64,000 nucleotides of DNA from DASXYG01 sp036502625 (GTDB lineage: Bacteria > Actinomycetota > Actinomycetes > Streptosporangiales > Streptosporangiaceae), in contig DASXYG010000096.1 of NCBI GenBank assembly GCA_036502625.1, forward strand, positions 1-64,000, given 5' to 3'. Below the pieces are notes generated by a model, which saw nothing but the letters and a program-made list of their open reading frames with translations, searched no databases and had not been told where the DNA came from. The translations under genes and the position numbers were made by a program. Shown here one piece after another: positions 1 through 7,938 of the stretch. Numbering within the stretch: the first letter of the stretch is position 1; each line of letters begins with the position of its first letter.

Positions 1-5
1 CGACG

Positions 6-455
6 ATGGGCGAGAACACGGGCGACAGGTACCTCAAGCCGGCCGGCATGGAGGTCGTCTTCGGGCGCATCCTGGCCGGGCTGCCGAAGCTCGGCATCAG
101 CGTCATGGGGATGCGGGTGCTGGCCGTCAAGGGGCGCAAGAGCGGCGAGTGGCGCACCATCCCGGTGAACCTGCTGACCGTCGACGGCGTGCGCTACCTC
201 GTGGCGCCGCGCGGCCACGTGCAGTGGGTGCGGAACCTGCGCGCCGCCGGCGGCGGCGAGCTGCGCCTCGGCCGCCGCGCCGTGCCGTTCACCGCCACCG
301 AGCTCGCCGATGCCGAGAAGCCGGAGATCATCCGGGAGTACCTCACCAAGTGGGCCTGGGAGGTCGGCCGCTTCTTCGACGGGCTGACCAAGGACGCCAC
401 CACCGAGGAGATCCTGGCCGTCGCCCCCGGGTTCCCCGTCTTCCGCATCCGGTGA
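6..455 (+). CDS. Ddn/DUF385-family (F420- or flavin-type) nitroreductase-like protein
   Basis: A 149-residue single-domain protein of the deazaflavin-dependent nitroreductase (Ddn) family. The family fold is a split beta-barrel that binds F420, or sometimes flavin or haem, and reduces diverse substrates. Family marks visible here are the strand-turn VKGRKSGEWRTIPVN (residues 41-55), the YLVAPRGHVQWVRNLRAAG segment (64-82) corresponding to the usual 'W..Nl.a.' cofactor loop, and a C-terminal PVFRI strand. Length fits the family. The ATG at 6 may be the true start, but upstream sequence is cut by the window edge. It is convergent with the PaaX-type gene. The substrate cannot be inferred. Confidence 0.8.
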   Translation: MGENTGDRYLKPAGMEVVFGRILAGLPKLGISVMGMRVLAVKGRKSGEWRTIPVNLLTVDGVRYLVAPRGHVQWVRNLRAAGGGELRLGRRAVPFTATELADAEKPEIIREYLTKWAWEVGRFFDGLTKDATTEEILAVAPGFPVFRIR

Positions 456-456
456 G

Positions 457-470
457 CCGCCGTACGGCGG
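457..470. terminator. 14-bp perfect palindrome between convergent genes
   Basis: CCGCCGTACGGCGG lies in the 16 bases between the stop codons of the Ddn-family gene and the PaaX-type gene. It could fold into a short GC hairpin and act as a bidirectional terminator. There is no T-run, and the stem is only five pairs with a four-base loop, so this is a weak call. Confidence 0.3.
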
Positions 471-471
471 G

Positions 472-1338
472 TCAGTCCTCCGCCATGGCGCGCCAATGGC
501 GGTCCGCGGCCGGGCGCCAGGCGTCGTGCCGCGCGTGGAACACCGCGTACGCGGGGGCGCCGCTCCAGCCGGAGGGCAGCAGGTGCGGGGGGAGCGCCGG
601 GTCGAGGAACGGGAAGCGGCGCCACTGCTGGACCAGCCGGGTGTGCGCGGCGAACGTGGCGGCGTCGCCGCGCGGGTGCAGGCGGCCCACCGCGGCGACG
701 AACCCGGCGTACGCGTCCTCCACCGCGCCGAGGTCCCACGCCTCACGCGCCACACGCCGCGCGGCGTCGAGATCGGCGGCGGCGGCTCCCGGCGGGCCGT
801 CGGGCCGTACACCGCCGAGCGCGCCGGTGACGACCGTCGCGGTGATGCCGATCTCGTGGAGCACGGCGCGCACCTCGGGCTCGCGCTCGGGGTGCGGGCT
901 GACCCACACACCGGGGGAGAGGTTGCCGAGGCCGTTCCAGGCCAGCCGGGTGCGCAGCAGGTGGCGCAGCGCGCGGCTCGACTCGGGCACGCTCGCCAGC
1001 ACCAGCAGCCACCGGCCGTCCCAGCCGGTCACCGGCGCGCCGAAGCCGTAGATGCGCGCGGTGCCGTCGGTGAGCAGCCGCCGGCCGGCGTCGGTCAGCA
1101 GCCACGCCGTGCGCCGCCCGTGCCGCTCGCCGGTGATCCAGCCCTCCGAGGCCGCGCGCGCCAGCGCCTGCCGGATCGCCTTCTCCTCGACGCCCAGTAG
1201 GCCGAGCGCGCGCAGGAACGCGGCCGTCCACACCGGGCGCCCGGCCGGGAGGGCGAACTCGCCCAGCACCGTGAGCAGCAGCGACCGCGCGCCGGCCGCG
1301 CCGAGCTCGCGCCGCGGATCCGGCTCCGGCAGTGCCAT
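472..1338 (-). CDS. PaaX-family transcriptional repressor
   Basis: A 288-residue protein with the three-part PaaX layout. The N-terminal winged helix (residues ~18-90) includes LLGVEEKAIRQALARAASEG and a wing ending in TAWLLTDAGRRLL. A central domain with a YGFGAPVTGWDGRW core and a C-terminal domain (PYAGFVAAVGR-like region) follow. PaaX repressors sense aryl-CoA thioesters such as phenylacetyl-CoA. The gene is divergent from boxC, with about 105 bases between the starts, so a role as the box-operon repressor responding to benzoyl-CoA is a reasonable inference. The start is the ATG at 1338. Confidence 0.85.
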   Translation of the reverse strand: MALPEPDPRRELGAAGARSLLLTVLGEFALPAGRPVWTAAFLRALGLLGVEEKAIRQALARAASEGWITGERHGRRTAWLLTDAGRRLLTDGTARIYGFGAPVTGWDGRWLLVLASVPESSRALRHLLRTRLAWNGLGNLSPGVWVSPHPEREPEVRAVLHEIGITATVVTGALGGVRPDGPPGAAAADLDAARRVAREAWDLGAVEDAYAGFVAAVGRLHPRGDAATFAAHTRLVQQWRRFPFLDPALPPHLLPSGWSGAPAYAVFHARHDAWRPAADRHWRAMAED

Positions 1339-1443
1339 GCGCCCTCCCCGCCTCGTCCGTACGGACAGAACGTACTACAGACCCTTGACGTAACGGCATG
1401 GATCTGTCGACTATTGGGTGACGCCTCAGCGGGAGGTCCGCTC
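1339..1443. promoter_or_regulatory. Divergent paaX-like/boxC intergenic control region
   Basis: About 105 bases separate the PaaX-type start and the boxC start. The strand toward boxC carries CCTTGACGTAACGGCATGGAT (TTGACG at 1385-1390) as a -35-like element. The GTACGGACAGAACGTAC stretch at 1359-1375 is an imperfect inverted repeat (GTAC outer arms) that could be the repressor site. The boxC ribosome site GGGAGG is at 1431-1436. All assignments are by eye. Confidence 0.4.
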
Positions 1444-3114
1444 ATGACCGCAGCCCGTCCGGACGACACCGGGCACGTCGAGTTCCGCACGGATCCCGGC
1501 CGCTACCGGCACTGGCGCGTCTCGGTCGACGGCCCGGTCGCCACCGTGACCATGGACGTCGACGAGTCCGGCGGCCTGCGCCCCGGCTACGAGCTGAAGC
1601 TCAACTCCTACGACCTCGGCGTGGACATCGAGCTGGCCGACGTCGTCCAGCGGCTGCGGTTCGAGCACCCCGAGGTCGGCGCGGTCGTTTTGACCAGCGG
1701 TAAGGAAAAGGTGTTCTGCGCGGGCGCGAACATCCGGATGCTCGCCGAGTCGCCGCACCCCTGGAAGGTGAACTTCTGCAAGTTCACCAACGAGACCCGC
1801 AACGCCATCGAGGACGCCACCGCGAGCGGCCAGACGTACATCGCGGCGGTCAACGGAACGGCGTCCGGCGGCGGCTACGAACTGGCGCTGGCCTGCGACC
1901 ACATCATGCTCGTCGACGACCGGTCGGCCGCGGTGTCGCTGCCGGAGCTGCCGCTGCTCGGCGTGCTGCCCGGCACCGGCGGCCTCACCCGCGTCACCGA
2001 CAAGCGCCGGGTGCGCCGCGACCGCGCCGACTACTTCGCGACCCGCGCCGAGGGCATCGGCGGCAAGCGGGCCGTCGCCTGGCGCCTGGTCGACGCGGCG
2101 GTGCCCCGTTCGACCTGGGACGACGCGGTAGCCGAGCGCGCCGCGGAGCTGGCCGGGCGTACGGCGGGCGACGCCGGGCGCGCCGTCGCGCTGACACCCC
2201 TGGAGAAGACCCGTACGGCCGACGCGGTCACGTACCGCCACGTCTCGGCCGCGCTGGACCGGGAGGCCGGCGCCGCCGAGATCACCGTCACCGGCCCGGA
2301 GGCCGACCCGCCCGGCGACCCGTACGACCAGGGCGCCGGGTTCTGGACGCTGGCCATGACCCGCGAGCTCGACGACCTCATCTGCGATCTGCGCACCAAC
2401 GAGCCCGAGCTGGGCACCTGGCTGCTGCGCACGCGCGGCGACGCGGCCCGCGTGCTCGCGTACGACCGGCTGCTGCTCGACCGCGCGGACGACCGGCTCA
2501 GCGCCGAGATCACCGCCTACCTCAAGCGCACGCTGAAGCGGCTCGACGTCACCAGCCGCAGCCTGATCGCGCTCGCCGAGCCCGGGAGCTGCTTCGCCGG
2601 GTCGCTGCTGGAGCTGTTGCTCGCCGCCGACCGGTCGTACCTGCTGTCCGGCGTCTTCGAGGAGACCGGCCCGGACGCCGAGCCCGCCGCGCTCACCGCC
2701 GGCGCCATGAACCTCGGCCCGCTGCCCATGGGCAACGGCCTGACCCGGCTGGCCACCCGCTTCCTCGGCGACGACGACGCGCTCGCCGCCGTACGCGACG
2801 CCGTAGGCAAGCCGCTTGAGGCCGCCGACGCCGACCGGCTCGGCCTGGTCACGTTCGTACCGGACGACCTCGACTGGGACGACGAGATCCGCATCGCCGT
2901 GGAGGAGCGGGCCGGGTTCAGCCCCGACGCGCTCACCGGCCTGGAGGCCAACTACCGATTCGCCGGCCCGGAGACCATGGAGACCAAGATCTTCGGGCGG
3001 CTGACCGCCTGGCAGAACTGGATCTTCACGCGTCCGAACGCGTCCGGGCCCGACGGCGCGCTGCGGCGGTACGGCACCGGCCGCCGCGCCGACTTCGACC
3101 GAAAGCGAGCCTGA
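1444..3114 (+). CDS. boxC: BoxC, benzoyl-CoA-dihydrodiol (2,3-epoxybenzoyl-CoA) lyase
   Basis: A 556-residue crotonase-superfamily protein. BoxC hydrolytically opens 2,3-epoxybenzoyl-CoA (or its dihydrodiol) to a semialdehyde-CoA plus formate in the aerobic box pathway. The N-terminal crotonase half shows the oxyanion motifs KVFCAGANIRM (residues ~89-99) and ASGGGYELALACDHI (140-154). The C-terminal half is a second, diverged crotonase unit (GSCFAGSLLELLLAADRSY). Length is typical for BoxC. I start at the ATG at 1444 because GGGAGG sits seven bases upstream; a TTG 30 bases earlier is in frame but has no ribosome site. It is followed one base later by boxB, so the two are cotranscribed. Confidence 0.93.
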   Translation: MTAARPDDTGHVEFRTDPGRYRHWRVSVDGPVATVTMDVDESGGLRPGYELKLNSYDLGVDIELADVVQRLRFEHPEVGAVVLTSGKEKVFCAGANIRMLAESPHPWKVNFCKFTNETRNAIEDATASGQTYIAAVNGTASGGGYELALACDHIMLVDDRSAAVSLPELPLLGVLPGTGGLTRVTDKRRVRRDRADYFATRAEGIGGKRAVAWRLVDAAVPRSTWDDAVAERAAELAGRTAGDAGRAVALTPLEKTRTADAVTYRHVSAALDREAGAAEITVTGPEADPPGDPYDQGAGFWTLAMTRELDDLICDLRTNEPELGTWLLRTRGDAARVLAYDRLLLDRADDRLSAEITAYLKRTLKRLDVTSRSLIALAEPGSCFAGSLLELLLAADRSYLLSGVFEETGPDAEPAALTAGAMNLGPLPMGNGLTRLATRFLGDDDALAAVRDAVGKPLEAADADRLGLVTFVPDDLDWDDEIRIAVEERAGFSPDALTGLEANYRFAGPETMETKIFGRLTAWQNWIFTRPNASGPDGALRRYGTGRRADFDRKRA

Positions 3115-3115
3115 G

Positions 3116-4543
3116 ATGAGCACCCCGGCCGACTACGGCGAGAAGATCCCCAACAACGTCGAGCTGCGCGAGGACCGGCGGCTGCAGCGGGCCCTGGAGT
3201 CGTGGCAGCCGAACTTCCTCACCTGGTGGGACTCCATGGGCCCGACGCTGCCCACCCAGGACGTCTACCTGCGTACGGCGGTCAGCGTCGGCCGCGACGG
3301 CTGGGCGCACTTCGGCCACGTCGCCATGCACGACTACCGCTGGGGCATCTTCCTGGCCGAGCGCGACCCCGACCGCACCATCGGCTTCGGCGAGCACATG
3401 GGCGAGCCCGCCTGGCAGAAGGTGCCGGGGGAGTACCGCGCGGACCTCCAGCGGCTCATCGTCATCCAGGGCGACACCGAACCCGCCTCGGTGGAACAGC
3501 AGCGCAACCTCGGCGCCACCGCGCCCAGCCTGTACGACCTGCGCAACCTCTTCCAGGTCAACGTCGAAGAGGGCCGCCACCTGTGGGCGATGGTCTACCT
3601 GCTGCACGCCCACTTCGGGCGCGACGGCCGCGAGGAGGCCGAGGAGCTGCTGCACCGCAACTCCGGCAGCGAGGAGTCGCCGCGCATCCTCGGCGCCTTC
3701 AACGAGGAGACGCCCGACTGGCTGTCGTTCTTCATGTTCACGTACTTCACCGACCGCGACGGCAAGTACCAGCTCGGCACGTTGAAGGAGTCCGGCTTCG
3801 ACCCCCTGAGCCGTACGTGCGAGTTCATGCTCAAGGAAGAGGCGCACCACATGTTCGTGGGCACGACCGGCATCGACCGGGTCGTGGAGCGCACCGCCGG
3901 GCTGATGGCCGAGGGGGACACCGACAACGCCGACGACGTGGCCGCGCAGGGCGCCATCCCGCTGCCGGTCATCCAGAAGTACCTCAACTTCCACTACTCG
4001 GTGTCGCTTGACCTGTTCGGCGGCGAGACGTCGAGCAACGTGGCGAACTACTACACCGCCGGTCTCAAGGGCCGCTGGATGGAGGGCCGCCGTACCGACG
4101 ACCACCGGCTCACCGACGACGCGTACCTGGTGGACGCGCTGGTCGACGGCGAGATCGCGCAGTCCGAGGTGGCCGCGCTCGTCGGCCTGAACACCGACCT
4201 GCGCCGCGAGTACATCCGCGACTGCCAGTCCGGCGTCAACCGGTGGAACAAGATCCTCGACCGCTACGGCCTGTCCGCGCGGCTCGCGCTCCCGAGCGTC
4301 GCGTTCAACCGCAAGGTCGGCGCGTTCGCCCCCATCGAGGCGGCACCGGACGGCCGCTTGCTGACCGCGGAGGAATGGGCGCGGGAGAGCGCGGCGTGGC
4401 TGCCGACCGAGGTCGACAAGACGTACGTCCGGTCGCTGATGCACCCGGTGTACGAGCGCGGCAAGATCGCGAGCTGGATCGCCCCGCCGCGCAACGGCAT
4501 CAACGGCATGCCGCTGGACTACGAGTACGTCCACCTGCCCTGA
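3116..4543 (+). CDS. boxB: BoxB, benzoyl-CoA 2,3-epoxidase oxygenase subunit
   Basis: A 475-residue class I diiron oxygenase subunit that epoxidises benzoyl-CoA at the 2,3 position using electrons from a reductase (BoxA). Diiron-type ligand motifs are EEGRH (residues 151-155) and EEAHH (241-245), with E122 in the TEPASVE segment as a further candidate. Length matches the family. The ATG directly follows the boxC stop (TGAGATG). No boxA reductase or benzoate-CoA ligase is present within the window, so electron supply must come from genes to the left or from elsewhere in the genome. It converges with the P450 gene, with only three bases between the stops. Confidence 0.93.
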   Translation: MSTPADYGEKIPNNVELREDRRLQRALESWQPNFLTWWDSMGPTLPTQDVYLRTAVSVGRDGWAHFGHVAMHDYRWGIFLAERDPDRTIGFGEHMGEPAWQKVPGEYRADLQRLIVIQGDTEPASVEQQRNLGATAPSLYDLRNLFQVNVEEGRHLWAMVYLLHAHFGRDGREEAEELLHRNSGSEESPRILGAFNEETPDWLSFFMFTYFTDRDGKYQLGTLKESGFDPLSRTCEFMLKEEAHHMFVGTTGIDRVVERTAGLMAEGDTDNADDVAAQGAIPLPVIQKYLNFHYSVSLDLFGGETSSNVANYYTAGLKGRWMEGRRTDDHRLTDDAYLVDALVDGEIAQSEVAALVGLNTDLRREYIRDCQSGVNRWNKILDRYGLSARLALPSVAFNRKVGAFAPIEAAPDGRLLTAEEWARESAAWLPTEVDKTYVRSLMHPVYERGKIASWIAPPRNGINGMPLDYEYVHLP

Positions 4544-4546
4544 GCC

Positions 4547-5878
4547 TCACGCCGTACGCGGCGCCACCCGCATCGTGATGCCGTCGGCGGCCCACAGCAC
4601 GAACCGCTCCACCGGTGTGGGCTCGGGTCCCGGCGCGGGCGTGAACGCCAGCCGCCGCAGCAGCACCGCGAGCACCAGCTTCGCCTCGACCATCGCCAGC
4701 GCCGCGCCCTCGCAACTGCGCGGGCCCAGCCCGAACGGCACGTACGCCAGGCGCGGCCGTCCCGCGGACCGCTCGGCGGTGAACCGCTCGGGGTCGAAGG
4801 TGTGCGGGTCGGGCCAGTACGCCGGGTTCAGGTGGATGGCCCAGAACGGATAGAACACCGTCGCGCCCGCCGGCACCGTGAAGTCGCCGACCTCGATGGC
4901 CTCGGCGGTCTCGCGGGCGCCGTACGGGCCGGGCGTGTAGAGCCGCATGGCCTCCTTGACGACCATGTCGAGGTAGTCCATCCGGCGCAGGTCGCCGTAG
5001 TCGGGCGCGTCGCGGTCGCCGAGCACCGCGTCGATCTCGCGTACGGCGCGCTCCGCGACCTCCGGGTGGCGGCCGAGCAGGTAGAGCGTCCAGGAGACCG
5101 ACACCCCGGTGGTGTGGTGCGCGGCCAGCATGATCATCAGGACCGTGTCCCGTACGCGGGCGTCGCCGACGCCGGCGTCCGCGAGCGTGGCGATGAGGTC
5201 GCTGCGCCCCTCGGCGTGCGCGCCGCCCGCGTGGTGGACGGCCAGGACGCGGTCGACGGTGGCGCGCAGGAACTCCAGGGCGCCGTCCGCGCGGGCCAGC
5301 CTGCGCGCCTCGTCCTGCGGCGACCCGGCCGGGCGGTACATGCGGCCGAGGTGCTCGGTCAGCACGGTCTCGAAGGCGTGCACGACGTCCGCGGAGTCCT
5401 CGGCGCCGATGCCGCCGAGCGCGTACTCGCAGATCATCCGCAGCGACAGCTCGCTCAGCTCCTGCTGAAGCTCCACCGGGCCGCGGGCGCCGCGCGCGGC
5501 CCAGCGGTCCGCCAGCTCGCCGGCCAGTTCGCCGAACCGGCCCATGTACGCCTCGTGCGTACGCCGCCCCGCCAGCGTGGACAGCAGGAGCCGCCGCCAC
5601 GGGGTGTGCTCGGCCTCCGGGATCGTCTGCAGGTTCCCGGCCTCGCACAGCGGCTCGAGGAACGCGAACAGGGAGTCGGGCCGCTCGTCCACGCGCGCGG
5701 TCGCCTCCAGCAGCACCGGATCGGCGATGGACACCAGGTCGAGCCCGCCCATCTCGAACCGCGCCACGTCGCCGTACCGCTCGTGCAGCCGTAGCTGGAA
5801 GTTGTGCAGCCCGCCGGCCTCGGCGACCGCCTCCGTCACCGCCGCCGCGCCGCCGCCCGGCCCCGGAATCTCGCGCAT
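4547..5878 (-). CDS. Cytochrome P450
   Basis: A 443-residue bacterial class P450 monooxygenase, soluble, needing a ferredoxin/reductase pair not seen here. The haem loop FGLGPRSCEG places the axial ligand at C389. The K-helix ExxR is E309-R312. The I-helix carries AAHHTT (252-257); the usual acidic residue before the threonine is histidine here (HHTT rather than xDTT/xETT), which may alter proton delivery. The start is the ATG at 5878, preceded by GGAGG; longer in-frame extensions would cross the divergent intergenic region. Convergent with boxB. A role in aromatic oxidation beside the box genes is inference only. Confidence 0.9.
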   Translation of the reverse strand: MREIPGPGGGAAAVTEAVAEAGGLHNFQLRLHERYGDVARFEMGGLDLVSIADPVLLEATARVDERPDSLFAFLEPLCEAGNLQTIPEAEHTPWRRLLLSTLAGRRTHEAYMGRFGELAGELADRWAARGARGPVELQQELSELSLRMICEYALGGIGAEDSADVVHAFETVLTEHLGRMYRPAGSPQDEARRLARADGALEFLRATVDRVLAVHHAGGAHAEGRSDLIATLADAGVGDARVRDTVLMIMLAAHHTTGVSVSWTLYLLGRHPEVAERAVREIDAVLGDRDAPDYGDLRRMDYLDMVVKEAMRLYTPGPYGARETAEAIEVGDFTVPAGATVFYPFWAIHLNPAYWPDPHTFDPERFTAERSAGRPRLAYVPFGLGPRSCEGAALAMVEAKLVLAVLLRRLAFTPAPGPEPTPVERFVLWAADGITMRVAPRTA

Positions 5879-5966
5879 GCCGCCTCCACTGGTCCGGATC
5901 TTCGTCCGCCGCCCATTGTGCGTCCGCGGTAAGCCTGATGTAAGGGGCCGTCCGTACGCTCCCGCC

Positions 5967-6875
5967 GTGCGACGAACCTGCGCGGCCGCGGCCGCCGTAC
6001 TGGCCCTGTCCCTGGTCGCGGGCTGCGGCGGCGGCGCGGCGAGCCCCTCGGGCGCGAAGCCGAGCGGCGGCCCGCCGCCCGGCGGCTGGCCCAAGCCCGT
6101 CAACGGGAAGCTGACCGCCGCGATGTGCGGCCTGCTCACCGGCGACGACTACCAGCGGTACGGGCACATGCGGCTGGGCTCGACCGGCGAGACGCGCCTC
6201 GCGTCGGGCCCCAACGTCGTCGGGTGCAGCTACCAGGGCGAGGACGGCCTGACGCTGAACCTCCAGCCCGGTGTGCTCCCCGCCGGCCTGCTCTACAAGA
6301 TGGACCTCACGAAGCACGAGCACGACCGCGGCGCGGGCGCGCCGGCCCCGGCCACGAAGGTCGTGCCGGGCGCGGACGAGAGCTGGTACGACCTCGCCGG
6401 CGACAATGTTCCGGGCGGCCAGCAGGTCTACGAACTGGAGCTGCGCCGCGGCTCACTGGTCGCCGACCTCAAGCTCGGCTGGCTGAAGACCAAGGGCGAG
6501 CGCGACCCCCGCACGATCCTCACCGGCCTGGCCGCCCTCCTCCTGAAGCGCACGACCATCGGCGGCCCCGGCGCCGGCACGTACCGCACCCTCCACTACG
6601 CCGTACGCGGCCACGGCACCCTCCGCCTCCTGACGTACGCCAACCCCAACACCGCCGACTCCATAGACAAGAAGAACGTCAAGCTCCCCTGGTCCACGGA
6701 CTTCCCCATCGTCGAACAGGGCACCAGCCAGCCCCAGCCCCAACTGACCGCCGCGGCCAACTTCACCCCGCTGGGCCCACCACCCCCGGTAGCCTGCACG
6801 ATCACCGTCAACCACAAACAGATCGCCCAAGACGCGGAAACGGCCACCGCCACCTGCACCGGCTCCCTGAACTGA
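5967..6875 (+). CDS. Secreted lipoprotein of unknown function
   Basis: A 302-residue predicted lipoprotein. The N terminus has Arg-rich VRRTC, a hydrophobic core and the lipobox LVAGC, giving a lipidated Cys at residue 20. This is followed by a Gly/Ser/Pro linker typical of actinobacterial lipoproteins. The mature part has no repeats or catalytic motif I recognise; four further cysteines (MCGLL, VGCSY, ACTIT, ATCTG) could form two disulfides. It resembles DUF3558-type mycolata/streptomycete lipoproteins in shape (about 170-300 residues, paired Cys), but I cannot confirm that. The GTG start places the signal correctly. Divergent from the P450. Confidence 0.7.
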   Translation: MRRTCAAAAAVLALSLVAGCGGGAASPSGAKPSGGPPPGGWPKPVNGKLTAAMCGLLTGDDYQRYGHMRLGSTGETRLASGPNVVGCSYQGEDGLTLNLQPGVLPAGLLYKMDLTKHEHDRGAGAPAPATKVVPGADESWYDLAGDNVPGGQQVYELELRRGSLVADLKLGWLKTKGERDPRTILTGLAALLLKRTTIGGPGAGTYRTLHYAVRGHGTLRLLTYANPNTADSIDKKNVKLPWSTDFPIVEQGTSQPQPQLTAAANFTPLGPPPPVACTITVNHKQIAQDAETATATCTGSLN

Positions 6876-6879
6876 CCGC

Positions 6880-7938
6880 CTAGGACTCCTCGTCGAGGCC
6901 GTCCTGCTCATCCGGGTCGAATCGGTCGATCAACTCGGCGGCGACGCCATGACGGTCGTGCATGGTCAACAGTTCCGCGACGCGGCGGGCGAAGAGCTGC
7001 TGTTCCGGATCGGCGGCATCGAACCGCGTGGCGCGCAGGAACGCGCCGAAATGGTCCGCTGCCGTCGCGTTCCCGTTCGGCCCGGCGGGCGTCTCAGGCG
7101 CCGTGCCGTTGAACATCGGGATGTACGGCTGCTGCGCCGGGATCTGCCCGTCCTGCATGTAGTGCCGGAACTGCTCAGGGACGACGCCGTTGTTCGCAAC
7201 CGAGGACAGCTCCGTGAGCAGCCCGATGTCCTCCACGGTCTTCTGCACCGCGTTTTCGTTCCTGGACAGCCACCAGATGACCGCGCTCCCAGGATCCTTC
7301 AAGACGTCACGCCCGAGGTAGTCGCGCTTGTTCTGCTCATAGATCCGCTCGTGCTCCCAGACCTCCTTGTCCTTGCGCACCGTGGCGAGCTTGTCCAGTC
7401 GCTGCCGGTCGTCGTCGGGGAGCTTGAGCCGTACCGCCTCGGCAACCGCTTGGAGCCGGCCGGTCTGGTCGGGTTGCCTGCCGCCCAGAGCGCTGGCCAG
7501 TTGGTGTTCGACCAGTGAGACGTGCGTCGGGTCGCATCGCTTGGTGATCTCGCAGGCGCGGCCCAAGATGGCGCTGACCGCGAGCGCTCCCATGTTGACC
7601 GCGGAGTCATCGACGGAGTCCCGTGCCGGTGTCCAGACGACCGTCGCCGAGAAGAGGAATGAGTAATCGGGCCGCTCGCTCGGCAGAAGAACGTCGACGA
7701 TCATCTGCTCCCGCCTCTGTACCGGCCAGTGCTGGACGTAGGCCGTAGTCGGTTCCGGGGAAGGTCGCGGTATCCGCTGGTGGGACAGGCGCAGGAGGGC
7801 GATGGCCACGACGATGAGCCCGGGAACCAGCAGGAAGACCGCCCACAGCGGCGCTACGTCCCAGAGGACCAGTCCGATCGCGACGATGCCGCCGGTGACC
7901 AGGGCGTATACGACCACGGTGGTCCGGCCGACGCTCAT
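6880..7938 (-). CDS. Two-TM membrane protein with SPFH-like soluble region (TIR operon gene 4)
   Basis: A 352-residue protein. Two adjacent hydrophobic segments (residues ~7-26 and ~31-50) anchor it in the membrane. A beta-rich stretch with MIVDVLLPSERPDYSFLFSA (79-98) and then a long charged helical stretch (~120-210, KLATVRKDKEVWEHERIYEQ) follow. That order is reminiscent of SPFH/band-7 scaffold proteins, although I see no decisive motif. The C-terminal ~100 residues are polar and acidic at the end (DPDEQDGLDEES). It is the last gene of the four-gene island: its ATG overlaps the upstream stop as ATGA, so it is translationally coupled. Likely the membrane-facing partner of the TIR/NTPase-like module. 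Confidence 0.7.
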   Translation of the reverse strand: MSVGRTTVVVYALVTGGIVAIGLVLWDVAPLWAVFLLVPGLIVVAIALLRLSHQRIPRPSPEPTTAYVQHWPVQRREQMIVDVLLPSERPDYSFLFSATVVWTPARDSVDDSAVNMGALAVSAILGRACEITKRCDPTHVSLVEHQLASALGGRQPDQTGRLQAVAEAVRLKLPDDDRQRLDKLATVRKDKEVWEHERIYEQNKRDYLGRDVLKDPGSAVIWWLSRNENAVQKTVEDIGLLTELSSVANNGVVPEQFRHYMQDGQIPAQQPYIPMFNGTAPETPAGPNGNATAADHFGAFLRATRFDAADPEQQLFARRVAELLTMHDRHGVAAELIDRFDPDEQDGLDEES

